From contig JAOTVX010000011.1 in assembly GCA_029863175.1 (NCBI GenBank), positions 16,804 to 80,803 on the forward strand: a stretch of DNA of 64,000 bases, written 5' to 3'. This stretch comes from Betaproteobacteria bacterium. Lineage in GTDB: Bacteria > Pseudomonadota > Gammaproteobacteria > Burkholderiales > SG8-41. The position numbers and the translations under genes are program-made. Shown in pieces: positions 7,091-17,033 of this stretch. Below the pieces are notes generated by a model. The model was not told the origin of the DNA, made no database searches, and saw only the letters and a list, made by a program, of their open reading frames with translations. Positions within the stretch are counted from its first letter, which is position 1; each line of letters opens with the position of its first letter.

Positions 7091-8668
7091 CTAAAGGCGA
7101 AGGCCGCCCAGCAGATCCTGCGACAGATACTGCTGCCGGAAGGTGTCGAAAGGCACGGCGTCGCCCGCCTCGGTCTTCCGTTGCTCGACCAGCGAGTCCT
7201 CGGCCGCGCGCTTGAAGCGGGCTTCGACCTCCGCAGGGAAGGGCAGCTTCACGAGGTCGGCGCGATATTGCTTCGAATAGCCGAGGACGAACTGCAAGTA
7301 CGAGTTCTGGTGCCTCTGGCTGATCTCGTGCAGTACCCGGGCAGACGGCGTCCAAGAGGGGTTTCGGAGTGCGGCGCCGGCGGTCGCGACGGCATCGCGG
7401 TAGGCGCTGCCGTTGCGAGCCGCGTCGAGCGCTTCGGCAATGGGCTCGCATTCGCCGAGCAGTTGCCCGCCCCATTCCGAGAGCGAAAGCTTTTCGGCGC
7501 GGCAGACGAGCTGGACATCCGCGTCGCGGCCGTGCTCCGCGACCTGGTGGTGATTGCGATTGTTCGTGGCGATCTCGCCGGGCGTGTCGGCGAGGCTCTC
7601 GCTCAGCGCACAATGCAGCAGGAAGACGTCGAGGAAGCGCATCGTCGCGGCGGTGATGCCGACGAAACAGAAAGGATCGAGGTCAAGGCAACGCACCTCG
7701 ATGTACTCAACGCCGCGCTCACCCAGCGCGTGCAGCGGCCGCTCGCCCGGGCGCACCGGCCGCTTGGCCCGGATCGTGCCGTAGAACTCGTTCTCGATCT
7801 GCAGTAGCGTCGTGTCGAGCTGGCGGTAATTGTCGCCGTCGCGTATCCCGATGGCGGCGTACCGGGGGTAGGGCTCGGTCAACGCGCGGTAGAGCGAGCG
7901 GGCGTAGCTTTCCAGGCTGTTGTAGCTCACCGACAGCGCGGCCTGCGCCTCGCTCTGGTAGCCCAGGGGCCCCATGCGCAGCGAGGTCGCTCCGGGAAGA
8001 TACAACGTTCCGCCCGCTAGCGGCTTCAAGCCGTGCTTGCGGCCGGCGACGAAGGTCTCGCACACCGCCGGCGACGCGCCGAAGAGATAGAACAGCAGCC
8101 AGGAATGCCGCCGGAAGTTGCGGATGAGAGAAAAGTACGCGGCGTCCTGGTACTCGCGCGCCGATCCGCCACGCCCATCGGCCTTCTGCAGCAGCGGCCA
8201 GGCGGCCTCGGGAAGGGAAAAGTTGTAGTGCACGCCGGAAATGGTCTGCATGCGCCGGCCGTAGCGATGCGACAGGCCGATGCGGTACACGGTTTTGGCC
8301 GTGCCAATGTTGGAGCGGCCGTACTGGCCAATGGGAATGGCGTCGTCCGCCGGCAGCTTGCAGGGCATGCTCGAGCACCAGAGCATTTCCTCGCCGATGT
8401 TGCGGTACACGAACTGATGGATCTCTGTCAGCTCCTCGACACACGCGTCCGCGTCAGTGTGGACCCCGGTGATGAGCTCGAGCTGCGCCTCGCTGAAATC
8501 CGTCGTGATATGCGGATGGGTGAGCGGGGAGCCGAGTCTTGCCGGGTGCGGCGTGTCGGCGAGAGCGCCATCCGGCCGCACGCGCAGGCTCTCCTTCTCG
8601 ATCCCGCGGCGCAGGCCCTTGAGCATCTCCGGCGTCAGGGCGGCCAGGCGCTTCTCGATCACAGACAT
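7091..8668 (-). CDS. gshA: glutamate--cysteine ligase
   Basis: This enzyme carries out the ATP-dependent first step of glutathione synthesis, joining L-glutamate and L-cysteine by a gamma-peptide bond. The 525-residue length and the opening (MLKGLRRGIEKESLRV, THPHITTDFSEAQLELITG) match the proteobacterial GshA family, which is about 518 residues in E. coli. Other recognisable segments are GVHYNFSLP, PLGYQSEAQ and RDGDNYRQLD. The start ATG at 8666-8668 lacks a close competitor. Glutathione synthetase is not in the window. The stop is followed within a few bases by a TCACTCG array. Confidence 0.95.
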   Translation of the reverse strand: MSVIEKRLAALTPEMLKGLRRGIEKESLRVRPDGALADTPHPARLGSPLTHPHITTDFSEAQLELITGVHTDADACVEELTEIHQFVYRNIGEEMLWCSSMPCKLPADDAIPIGQYGRSNIGTAKTVYRIGLSHRYGRRMQTISGVHYNFSLPEAAWPLLQKADGRGGSAREYQDAAYFSLIRNFRRHSWLLFYLFGASPAVCETFVAGRKHGLKPLAGGTLYLPGATSLRMGPLGYQSEAQAALSVSYNSLESYARSLYRALTEPYPRYAAIGIRDGDNYRQLDTTLLQIENEFYGTIRAKRPVRPGERPLHALGERGVEYIEVRCLDLDPFCFVGITAATMRFLDVFLLHCALSESLADTPGEIATNNRNHHQVAEHGRDADVQLVCRAEKLSLSEWGGQLLGECEPIAEALDAARNGSAYRDAVATAGAALRNPSWTPSARVLHEISQRHQNSYLQFVLGYSKQYRADLVKLPFPAEVEARFKRAAEDSLVEQRKTEAGDAVPFDTFRQQYLSQDLLGGLRL

Positions 8669-8698
8669 CAGGCGAAGTATGCATCAAAACGCTGTGGG

Positions 8699-8900
8699 CC
8701 AGATACGGGGGCAGGCTCACACGATGAGGGGAGAAATGTTCCGGCAAGACGGAGCCGGGATGAAGCCGTGGGAGCCGCCATGGGTTGCGAATCTGACGCC
8801 GGATGCGATCGTTCCCCTACGGCCGGGCATGCTGTTCAGCATCGAGCCGTGTCCGCTGCGCAACGTGCGCGATCCGGGAGCGCCGCCTCATCCAGTGTGA
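8699..8900 (+). pseudogene. remnant of an M24 (Xaa-Pro type) metallopeptidase
   Basis: A short open stretch reads GMKPWEPPWVANLTPDAIVP, then LRPGMLFSIEPCPLRNVRDPG. This resembles the C-terminal part of M24 peptidases (EPPYV..., LEPGMVFTIEPG). The rest of such an enzyme, including most metal ligands, is absent in any frame nearby, so I read it as the tail of a decayed gene. The assignment rests on one motif and is tentative. Confidence 0.45.
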
Positions 8901-9069
8901 GAAAATCCAGCCCCTGTTCGGTGAGATCGTCTCGTCGGACGCGTTCATCGGCTCGTTCTGACCGCACGTGCCCGGATACTGGTGAGAAGGTGCCGGTGAG
9001 AACTACAGGCGGCGGCCAAGGCGCTCTTTCGATTGTCGGTCTCCGGCGTCACCGGTCGAATACAACAAA

Positions 9070-10973
<1,904 letters not shown>

Positions 10974-10980
<7 letters not shown>

Positions 10981-11008
10981 CGGGTAACGGGTGACGAGTG
11001 ACAATCAC
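10974..11008. repeat. short-word repeat inside two convergent gene ends
   Basis: GTGACGGGTAACGGGTGACGAGTGAC lies between the yheS stop and the BON domain. It contains the yheS stop codon and, on the other strand, encodes the residues TRHPLPVTY of the BON protein. Confidence 0.8.
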
Positions 11009-11502
11009 GATCTGGTTGCGCATCCTGTTGACGCCCTCGACCCTCAATGCGACGTATCCTGCGAGATCGCGCCTCGTTGAAGTGTTAGTGGTGCCCAAGA
11101 GGGTAACTGCGCCGGCCGACGCATTTACGTCGATCGTCATCGCGTTAAGGCCTGGCGCAGCGATCAGGGCGGCCTTCACGTTGACAGCGAGAGTCACGTC
11201 GTCCACGGGCGGACGGACGGTGGCGAGGTTTTCGACGGCCACTTTTCCGGTCGGCTCGACTTTTTCCGCGGTGTTGGCGGGCCGGCCCATTTTTTCGGCT
11301 GCTGGCCGTGGTTCGCACGCCGCCAGGCCGAGCGCGAGCGCACAGGCGAGCGCGGTCAGGAACGCTCTGCGAATAGCATTACGCTCGCTGAGATTCATGA
11401 GGTCTCCGTTGCTCAAGCCAAGCGATGCATGATGACAGGATGAAGTAATCACTCACGATTCACGAGGAACGACTTCACACCCGCATCATTCATTGCCCCA
11501 CG

Positions 11503-11540
11503 TCAAAAAAGACGGGCCCCCCGAAGGGGGTCCGCCGACC
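11503..11540 (-). terminator. Rho-independent terminator of the small secreted protein gene
   Basis: On the minus strand GGACCCCC-TTCG-GGGGGCCC is followed by GTCTTTTTT, a strong GC stem with a TTCG loop and a T-run. It lies about 70 bases after the stop of the 64-residue protein gene. Confidence 0.8.
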
Positions 11541-11606
11541 GCATCGGGGGGAGGAGAATGCGAAGCCGCCGCGGCCCGTCAGCTTCGCCCCGACAGGGTT
11601 GCTTTG

Positions 11607-11801
11607 CTACTCCTTCTCCTTGCAGCTCGGGTCCTTCGGGTACTTCTTGCAATCAACAGGCTTGTCGGGGTTGGCCTGTGCGGCAGTGGCGCTATCCGGT
11701 ATGCCAGGGAACGGCGCGACCGGCGCGGCAAGCGCGATACCGGCATAGGCCACAAGAAAAGCAAGCATCAAAACGCACGAACGTTTCTGCACCAACTTCA
11801 T
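11607..11801 (-). CDS. small secreted or periplasmic protein, 64 residues
   Basis: The protein starts MKLVQKRSCVLMLAFLVAYA with a clear signal peptide ending at ALA-AP. The mature part is only about 38 residues, rich in Pro, Lys and Asp, and ends DCKKYPKDPSCKEKE with two cysteines that could form one disulfide. AAAGGAG stands at good spacing before the ATG, and a strong terminator follows, so it is probably a real monocistronic gene. I do not recognise a family. Confidence 0.72.
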   Translation of the reverse strand: MKLVQKRSCVLMLAFLVAYAGIALAAPVAPFPGIPDSATAAQANPDKPVDCKKYPKDPSCKEKE

Positions 11802-12057
11802 TGGATAGACTCCTTTAAGGGATTCAAATGAAAATCACCGGATCGCGATCGGCTCGCCGGGGTTATAGCGACATCCGTGCCAGATGTGCGAAACCGCACA
11901 GAATCAGGTCGTTACTCGCGGCATGTTGGGCCGCGCAAATACTCAGAGCGTCGCCGCGCAACAACGCTCCACAGCCCTCACTCGCCAATCGAATGATTCG
12001 TTGCGGAAATCCTGTTTGCCGATCAGCGACAAAAACGGGTAACCCGGCAAACAGAAG

Positions 12058-12130
12058 CCTTACCGCCAAGAACGCCAAGGCCGCGGAGAAAAATAAAAGC
12101 CTCAACGCAAAGGACGCGGAGGGCGCCGAG
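12058..12130. repeat. CGCCAAG-type interspersed repeat
   Basis: The sequence contains ACCGCCAAGAACGCCAAGG, CCGCGGAG, AACGCAAAGGACGCGGAGG and CGCCGAGG, a purine-biased word series that recurs at 37545-37660. Confidence 0.7.
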
Positions 12131-12137
12131 GAACAGC

Positions 12138-12236
12138 ATGGTGATGAAAGATGGTGATGAAAAGTGGTGATGTACCACCCGCCGCACATCACCAGTACCC
12201 ATCACCACTTCTCGTCACCAGTAGTCATCACCAGAT
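12138..12236. repeat. GGTGATGAA / ATCACCAGT inverted short-word array
   Basis: The left arm is GGTGATGAAAGATGGTGATG and AAAGTGGTGATG; the right arm is CACATCACCAGTACCCATCA, CCACTTCTCGTCACCAG and TCATCACCAG. The arms are complementary across a GC-rich centre (CCACCCGCCG), so a long imperfect hairpin is possible. The same design recurs at 26600 and 39195. Confidence 0.85.
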
Positions 12237-12279
12237 TCCGTTTTCCTGACAGGCCGCGCTCCTTAGGGGTCAGCTCAGT

Positions 12280-12831
12280 CTAACCCCTAAGAGACGTGAC
12301 AGCCGGCGCGCGTACCTGCCGCTCGCGCGGGTTGAAGATCTGCGGCGGCGGCGACGGATGCTTCATTGGGGGTTCCGGCGGGTGCACGAGATCGATATTG
12401 ATTTCGCCCTGATCGGTCCAGGCGGGCTTGGAAAACGGGTTCTCAACGCGAACCCCGAGTCCTTCCTCGACCGCGCGCTCGATGGCTTTTTGCAGTTTCT
12501 CCGCGTTGCGTTGCTGCCAGGGCAGACGGTAATAGCGCGGCTCGAGCGAACCGTCCACGCGCAGCCAGAGGTAGATCGCCTTGCCCTCCTCCAGGCTGAC
12601 GCCGAGCACCATGGCGTACTTGGCCGAGGCGTTGAACCATTCATGCGTCATCGGCTTCGGGCGCGCCAGGATTTCATTCAGGCCGAGGTAGGCGAAGGGA
12701 ATGAAGGCCGCCGTGATCGCAATCGCCGCGGCCCGCACCGGCGTCGCGCGCGGTGCGCGGATCGCAATCGCCGCAAGCAGCGCGGCAAGCGCCGTGAAGC
12801 AGGCAAAGATGAAATACAGCGGTTCGATCAT
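12280..12831 (-). CDS. hypothetical membrane protein of the ExbB/ExbD-like trio
   Basis: The 183-residue protein has two N-terminal membrane segments (YFIFACFTALAALLAAIAI and AAAIAITAAFIPFAYLGL) and a soluble part containing YAMVLGVSLEEGKAIYLWLR. It ends in a proline-rich tail (PPEPPMKHPSPPPQ). I do not recognise the family. Its start overlaps the stop of the preceding gene by four bases (ATGA), so it is translationally coupled to the ExbD-like gene and is probably part of the same membrane complex. Confidence 0.8.
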   Translation of the reverse strand: MIEPLYFIFACFTALAALLAAIAIRAPRATPVRAAAIAITAAFIPFAYLGLNEILARPKPMTHEWFNASAKYAMVLGVSLEEGKAIYLWLRVDGSLEPRYYRLPWQQRNAEKLQKAIERAVEEGLGVRVENPFSKPAWTDQGEINIDLVHPPEPPMKHPSPPPQIFNPRERQVRAPAVTSLRG

Positions 12832-13430
12832 CCGGTGGGCCGGGTGATAAGGCGGCGCCGTAGCGTCGTGACACTGCCGGGCACCAGTTCGCCGCTGTCC
12901 CGCAGCTGGAAGCGGAACGCGGTTTCTTCCTGATTGCGCCGGGTCAGCTCGATCCGGGTCTCGAGAAGCTGCTCTAGCTCGCCGTACATGGGCTTCACAC
13001 TGACGACCACCGTCACCGGCACGCGCAGGCCGAGCGGAACCGCACCGTACATGTGCACGTTGACCGTGTATTCCCCTGCGGGGATGCCGCGGCTGTACGA
13101 CACCTCGTAGTTGCGCCCGGTGGCGTCGTGCTCGAGGCCGAGGTCGTCGCGCAGCAGGTTGAAGAAGCGGCTGCCCTGGTTCCAGAAGCCGACGGGCACG
13201 TCGCGCGGCGCCTGCACCCAGAGATCCACGTCCACCGGAAGATCGTTCGGCCAGTGAATTTCCACCACTACGTTGCCGGGCGTGTACGTGTCGCGGTTCT
13301 CCTGGCGCTTCTCGCTGAGATGCGGCAGCAGCATGATCACCATTGCGACGAAGCCGATGAGCGCCAGCATCAGCACGTCGCGGAACACGGTGCTCGAGGG
13401 TTCATCCTCGAATTCCTCAAGCTCGAGCAT
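12828..13430 (-). CDS. ExbD/TolR-like single-pass membrane protein
   Basis: A short acidic cytoplasmic head (MLELEEFEDEPSSTVFRD) is followed by one membrane segment (VLMLALIGFVAMVIMLLPHL) and an approximately 160-residue periplasmic part with beta-strand character (VVVEIHWPNDLPVDVDLWVQ, GEYTVNVHMYG). The topology and its position after an ExbB/MotA-like gene suggest an ExbD/TolR/MotB analogue. The membrane segment has no Asp corresponding to the proton-carrying Asp of ExbD, so proton coupling is not proven. It overlaps both neighbours, giving a three-gene operon. Confidence 0.72.
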   Translation of the reverse strand: MLELEEFEDEPSSTVFRDVLMLALIGFVAMVIMLLPHLSEKRQENRDTYTPGNVVVEIHWPNDLPVDVDLWVQAPRDVPVGFWNQGSRFFNLLRDDLGLEHDATGRNYEVSYSRGIPAGEYTVNVHMYGAVPLGLRVPVTVVVSVKPMYGELEQLLETRIELTRRNQEETAFRFQLRDSGELVPGSVTTLRRRLITRPTG

Positions 13431-14103
13431 CGCGCTCCCCGCGTTCGATGATCGCCTGGTAGAGCGCGAGCGCGCCCGTCGCGAGAATGCGCTGCGTGAT
13501 CATCAGCCAGAGGTGGAGCACCGATCCGATCAGCGTCGTGTAAAGCGCGATCGACATGCCGTTGATCAAGCGCGCGACCATCGGCGCCACGTTGTCCACC
13601 GCCGGAACCTGCTGCGGATCGACGCCCGAGAGCGCGACGATGAAGCCAATGACGGTTCCCACGAGGCCCAGCAGGACCAGGATGCCGGCGATGTGGCGCA
13701 CGCCGGACACGGGCTGCGCGAGCCGCAGCCGCAGCAGCCCGCAGACCGTGGCGCGGCTATCGGCGCTGGCGCCGCGCACTTGCGCCAGATACCAGGCTGC
13801 GCGCGAGGTGGAACGGATCGCGCGGGCATGCACGTCGTCGATCTCGCGCACAACCTGCCAAAGGCGCAGGCCGCAAAATGCGAGGCCGTAAACGAACACC
13901 GCGATGATCAGCAGGCAGAGCCACAGGCTGTAGCCGGTAAACGCGCCGCTCAGCCAGCCTTCCAACCAGGCCGCGATGCAGAGCGCCGCCGACACCACGT
14001 TGACCAGAGTGAACTGAAGGAAGAGCAGGTAGCGCGGCGGCTGGGCGCCGGCTGGCGCCTCGACTGTCGTCGGTTCTTCGCCGCTCTTGGCCGCTGCAAG
14101 CAT
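13417..14103 (-). CDS. MotA/TolQ/ExbB-like proton-channel family protein
   Basis: From the ATG at 14103 (upstream ATG at 14208 possible) the protein has about four hydrophobic segments: two N-terminal (FLQFTLVNVVSAALCIAAWL, SLWLCLLIIAVFVYGLAF) and two later ones. These include HIAGILVLLGLVGTVIGFIV and the segment around ALYTTLIGSVLHLWLMI. LLGLVGTVIGF matches the conserved GLLGTVxG of the ExbB/TolQ/MotA family. The gene leads an operon with the ExbD-like and membrane-protein genes, so the three may form an ion-driven envelope motor of unknown task. Confidence 0.82.
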   Translation of the reverse strand: MLAAAKSGEEPTTVEAPAGAQPPRYLLFLQFTLVNVVSAALCIAAWLEGWLSGAFTGYSLWLCLLIIAVFVYGLAFCGLRLWQVVREIDDVHARAIRSTSRAAWYLAQVRGASADSRATVCGLLRLRLAQPVSGVRHIAGILVLLGLVGTVIGFIVALSGVDPQQVPAVDNVAPMVARLINGMSIALYTTLIGSVLHLWLMITQRILATGALALYQAIIERGERDARA

Positions 14104-14269
14104 GCACGCCTCCCGGAATTCGCCGTGGGCCGCCCGCGGGCCCACCAGCGGCGCTAGCGTAGTGCGAATCGAACCGTGAACGGTGCGCCGAAGATCGACC
14201 GCGCGCAAGCGCGGCCCTCGCGGGCCCGACCCTTGTTATTTCTTGCGCAGTCGGCCGTCAGTCATCAGG

Positions 14270-14330
14270 CCTTCAAGCACCAGTCACAAGTCACTAGTCA
14301 CAAGTCACGCATTTCAGCTAAAGGGGGTAG
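14270..14330. repeat. short-word repeat (AGTCACA / AGTCACTAGTCAC)
   Basis: CACCAGTCACAAGTCACTAG followed by TCACAAGTCACGC lies between the channel-protein operon and the DUF3750 gene, then TTTCAGCTAAAGGGGG. The second half marks the 3' end of the DUF3750 gene, as a very similar CCTTTAAAGGGGGG follows the array at 15155-15215. Confidence 0.75.
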
Positions 14331-15109
14331 TTTCCCGCTGTCGTTTGCAGCGGCGTGCGATTGTTGCGGGCCGGGCCCAGGCGACCGGCCATTGGCACCT
14401 TGAATGCGGGGTCAAAAGGATTGACCCCGAAAGTCAGGCCGAGAAGGTTGACCTCGATGCCTTCGACGCCGCTCAGGGTGAGCCCCAGCAGCCCGCGCAG
14501 AGAAAACTGGAAGCCACTGCCGCTCGGCGCTGTCGCGACCATGCGATCACCGAGGTAGTCTTTGCCGATAGCGGTGGGGGGCAGATCCACCTCGAGCTCG
14601 GGAACGGCGCGCGCGATCCACGCGGTGAACGTATTGGAATTCGGCCCCGGCCACAACTTGTATTCGCTGGCGAAGGGGTAACTTCGGGCCGCCTGGTCGA
14701 TGCGCGGGATCAGCGCGTCGACGCCAGGGCCCCGTCGTTCGGCCAACAGTTCGGGCACATTGCCGTACCAGCGCGCATCAGGCGCACGCTGCCGCACGAC
14801 CACGGCCGAATCGTCCCAGCGCAGGTGCCAGCCCATCACTTCGTAGACGGTGTAGTTGGCTGCTCGGGCCGGCTTGACCGCAACCCAGGTATGGACGCCG
14901 AAGTAGCCCCGCCATCCCCAAGCCCGTGCAGCGTAGACCTGCACCACCGCCTCCGGAGTTGCCTCCGGTTCTGGCGCGAGTCCGGCGGGCTCACGGCTCG
15001 CCGTGCGCCAGTCCGCCGTGCTGCCCGCCACGACGGCAACGAGCACCGCGCCGAGGGCGACGAACGTGATCAACAATGTCTGCACCGTTTTTCGAAGCCT
15101 CATGACCAC
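14318..15109 (-). CDS. DUF3750 domain-containing protein
   Basis: The N-terminus has an uncleaved or cleaved hydrophobic segment (TLLITFVALGAVLVAVVAGS), then a DUF3750 domain with typical blocks: VVQVYAARAWGWRGYFGVHT, GWHLRWDDSAVVV, LLAERRGPGVDALIPRI, YKLWPGPNSNTFTAWIARAV and a final GVNPFDPAFKVP. DUF3750 proteins are envelope-associated and of unknown function; the Asn/Thr/Phe-rich PNSNTF block is the most conserved part. Start is ATG 15109 or the ATG two codons later. The gene stands alone between two repeat arrays. Confidence 0.88.
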   Translation of the reverse strand: MVMRLRKTVQTLLITFVALGAVLVAVVAGSTADWRTASREPAGLAPEPEATPEAVVQVYAARAWGWRGYFGVHTWVAVKPARAANYTVYEVMGWHLRWDDSAVVVRQRAPDARWYGNVPELLAERRGPGVDALIPRIDQAARSYPFASEYKLWPGPNSNTFTAWIARAVPELEVDLPPTAIGKDYLGDRMVATAPSGSGFQFSLRGLLGLTLSGVEGIEVNLLGLTFGVNPFDPAFKVPMAGRLGPARNNRTPLQTTAGNYPL

Positions 15110-15154
15110 TCGATGTCCTATAGCATACAGCCTGGTCGATCGATCTTTACTTCA

Positions 15155-15205
15155 CCATCAACCACAAGTCACGGGTCACTGGTCACTGGTCACCGGTCAC
15201 GCCTT
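15155..15205. repeat. short-word repeat (GGTCACTGGTCACCGGTCAC)
   Basis: CAAGTCACGGGTCACTGGTCACTGGTCACCGGTCACGCC is a run of five to six heptamers. It encodes, on the minus strand, the last residues and stop of the TerB-like protein (GVTGDQ-stop). Confidence 0.85.
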
Positions 15206-15668
15206 TGCCTTTAAAGGGGGGCCGGGCCCGGTTCCGCGCCACCATGCACTGGGTATTCGGCACGTAGAGCAAGTGCGCGATCTTGCGCACGAAATGGTCC
15301 TCGTACGGGTCGAGCCGGCCGTCGGCATAGGCGATGCGCCACAAGTGCTCGATGAAACGCACGCGCTCGGCCAGGGGAAAATCGCGTTTGATGACCGACA
15401 CCGGAGCGAAATAGGAAATCAGCTGTCGCGCTTTGCCGCGGCCTTCCCCAAGCACGGCGCCGCAATCGTCAGCAGGAAGACCGAAAAGATCCTCCAGCGC
15501 ACGCTCCGCTGCTAAATGTTCCTCGCGCCGCTCGTCCAGGTCGACGCGGCTCGCCTCATGCAACAGGCTCGCAACGGCGATTTGCAGGTGATGGCGTTGA
15601 CGCTCCGGAATGGCACGGGCGGCGGTCCCATTGCTTTCGTCGAACAGTTTTCTCAAGACATTAATCAT
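15183..15668 (-). CDS. TerB-family (tellurite-resistance-like) helical protein
   Basis: The 161-residue helical protein has the TerB signature region: HHLQIAVASLLHEASRVD early, and ERVRFIEHLWRIAYADGRLD followed by PYEDHFVRKIAHLLYV. The repeated acidic helix (ADGxxxxxE) is thought to bind divalent metal in TerB. Many proteins of this family have no link to tellurite, and nothing nearby suggests a ter operon. The last residues after VARNRARPPF come from the repeat array, so the original C-terminus has probably been replaced. Confidence 0.82.
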   Translation of the reverse strand: MINVLRKLFDESNGTAARAIPERQRHHLQIAVASLLHEASRVDLDERREEHLAAERALEDLFGLPADDCGAVLGEGRGKARQLISYFAPVSVIKRDFPLAERVRFIEHLWRIAYADGRLDPYEDHFVRKIAHLLYVPNTQCMVARNRARPPFKGKGVTGDQ

Positions 15669-16034
15669 CGCCGCTCATTTCCGAAAAAGGGCGCAACGCA
15701 TAATTAGTGTATACGCAAACGCCCGGAGTTCCCCGGTGTCGAACCCCATTTCGTTCAGGACGGACAGGCGGCAGGGCGATGGAAATTCACGTCGGGATTG
15801 AGGAAGCCCCTGCCAGAAACGGTTGACATAAGCGGCGAAGCGCTGATCGGCGTGACAGCCGAGGACCGGGACCGGCAAGCGCTGCCCTTTAGACCCATAA
15901 CTCGATGGAACCTCTGCGTTTCCCACAGAGTGGTATGAGATCAGGGAACAACCTACTATTGACACGCACGGCGAGGGGCTTAACACTTTGTCAATTCGCG
16001 GCTAGATCCAGGACAAAGCTGGAGAACGATCAAC
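15669..16034. other. divergent spacer upstream of the peptide ABC operon
   Basis: This 366-base stretch separates the TerB-like gene from the ABC operon. A 103-codon minus-strand frame covers it, but it has a poor start and unconvincing composition. The only functional signal seen is the promoter-like sequence near its right end. Confidence 0.5.
15959..15986 (+). promoter_or_regulatory. candidate sigma-70 promoter of the ABC operon
   Basis: TTGACA at 15959-15964 matches the -35 consensus exactly, and TAACAC at 15981-15986, 16 bases on, is a plausible -10. The ABC ATPase start codon follows about 50 bases downstream. Confidence 0.5.
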
Positions 16035-17033
16035 ATGTCAGTGCTGTTGCAAATAGAAGATCTTCGTACGCAGTTTTACACCTCAGCGGGCACGGTGCGG
16101 GCGGTTGACGGTATTTCCTATACCGTCAACGAGGGCGAGACCGTGGGCATCGTGGGTGAGTCGGGGTGCGGCAAATCCGTAGGCGCGTTGTCGATCCTGC
16201 GCCTGATTCCTGATCCTCCGGGAAGAATCGCAAGCGGCAGCATCCGTTTTGCCGGGACAAACCTGCTCACGCTGAACGATGCGGAGATCCGCAAAGTACG
16301 CGGGGGCCAGATCGCCATGGTTTTTCAGGAGCCGATGACCTCCCTCAACCCGGTGCTCACCATCGGCCTGCAGCTGTGCGAGACCATGGAACTCCATCTC
16401 AAAATGACCCCCGAGCAGGCTCGATCCCGCGCCACTGAACTCCTGGGCATGGTCGGAATCTCCGAGCCCGAGCGGCGCCTGCAGCAGTACCCGCATCACT
16501 TGAGCGGCGGCATGCGCCAGCGAGTCATGATTGCGCTCGCGCTCTCGTGCAAGCCGAAGCTCATCATTGCCGATGAGCCGACCACCGCGCTCGACGTCAC
16601 CATCCAGGCGCAGATCCTGGAGCTGATGAAGGATCTCACGAGGCGCTTAGGGGTCGCGCTCATCATCATCACACACAATCTGGGAGTCGTGGCGCGCTAC
16701 TCCGACCGCGTCTACGTCATGTATGCGGGCAAGATCGTGGAAGGCGGGAATGCTTCGGACATTTATCACCGGCCGGTACACCCCTACACGCTCGGGCTTC
16801 TACGCAGTGTTCCGCGCATGGACCGGCCGCGTGGCGATCGTTTGATCCCGATCGACGGTCAGCCGCCCGACCTCACACGCGAGATCGAAGGTTGCGCATA
16901 TCGGCCACGCTGCAGCTTCGCGGTCGCGCGCTGTGAAAAGGAGGTGCCGCCGCTCGAGAGCGCAGGCGGCGGCCACACGTCGGCGTGCTTTGAGAAGGCC
17001 CGGCTTGAGCGTCTGCTGAAGGAGGCTTCATGA
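16035..17033 (+). CDS. peptide/oligopeptide ABC transporter ATP-binding protein (DppD/OppD type)
   Basis: This is a cytoplasmic ATPase of a type-5 (peptide/nickel) ABC importer. Walker A is GESGCGKS at residues 41-48, the signature is [15 protein letters not shown], Walker B is [12 protein letters not shown]. The C-terminus carries the oligopeptide-importer extension with cysteine-rich [14 protein letters not shown], which in homologues can hold an Fe-S cluster. The 332-residue length is normal for the D subunit. Its stop overlaps the start of the F-type ATPase gene by four bases (ATGA). Substrate class is inferred from the family only. Confidence 0.92.
   Translation: MSVLLQIEDLRTQFYTSAGTVRAVDGISYTVNEGETVGIVGESGCGKSVGALSILRLIPDPPGRIASGSIRFAGTNLLTLNDAEIRKVRGGQIAMVFQEPMTSLNPVLTIGLQLCETMELHLKMTPEQARSRATELLGMVGISEPERRLQQYPHHLSGGMRQRVMIALALSCKPKLIIADEPTTALDVTIQAQILELMKDLTRRLGVALIIITHNLGVVARYSDRVYVMYAGKIVEGGNASDIYHRPVHPYTLGLLRSVPRMDRPRGDRLIPIDGQPPDLTREIEGCAYRPRCSFAVARCEKEVPPLESAGGGHTSACFEKARLERLLKEAS

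Larger units (their letters stand above)
11802..12279. other. gene-free spacer holding two repeat families
   Basis: No convincing coding region is seen. From 11802 to about 12050 the sequence is unremarkable, apart from the ribosome-binding site and presumed promoter of the small secreted gene. From 12058 onward it consists of the two repeat blocks listed separately, then a short segment up to the stop of the downstream membrane protein gene. Confidence 0.6.

Noticed and set aside
15675..15986. 103-codon minus-strand frame upstream of the ABC operon
   Set aside because: Poor start, no motif, and it covers the likely promoter; not supported as a gene.
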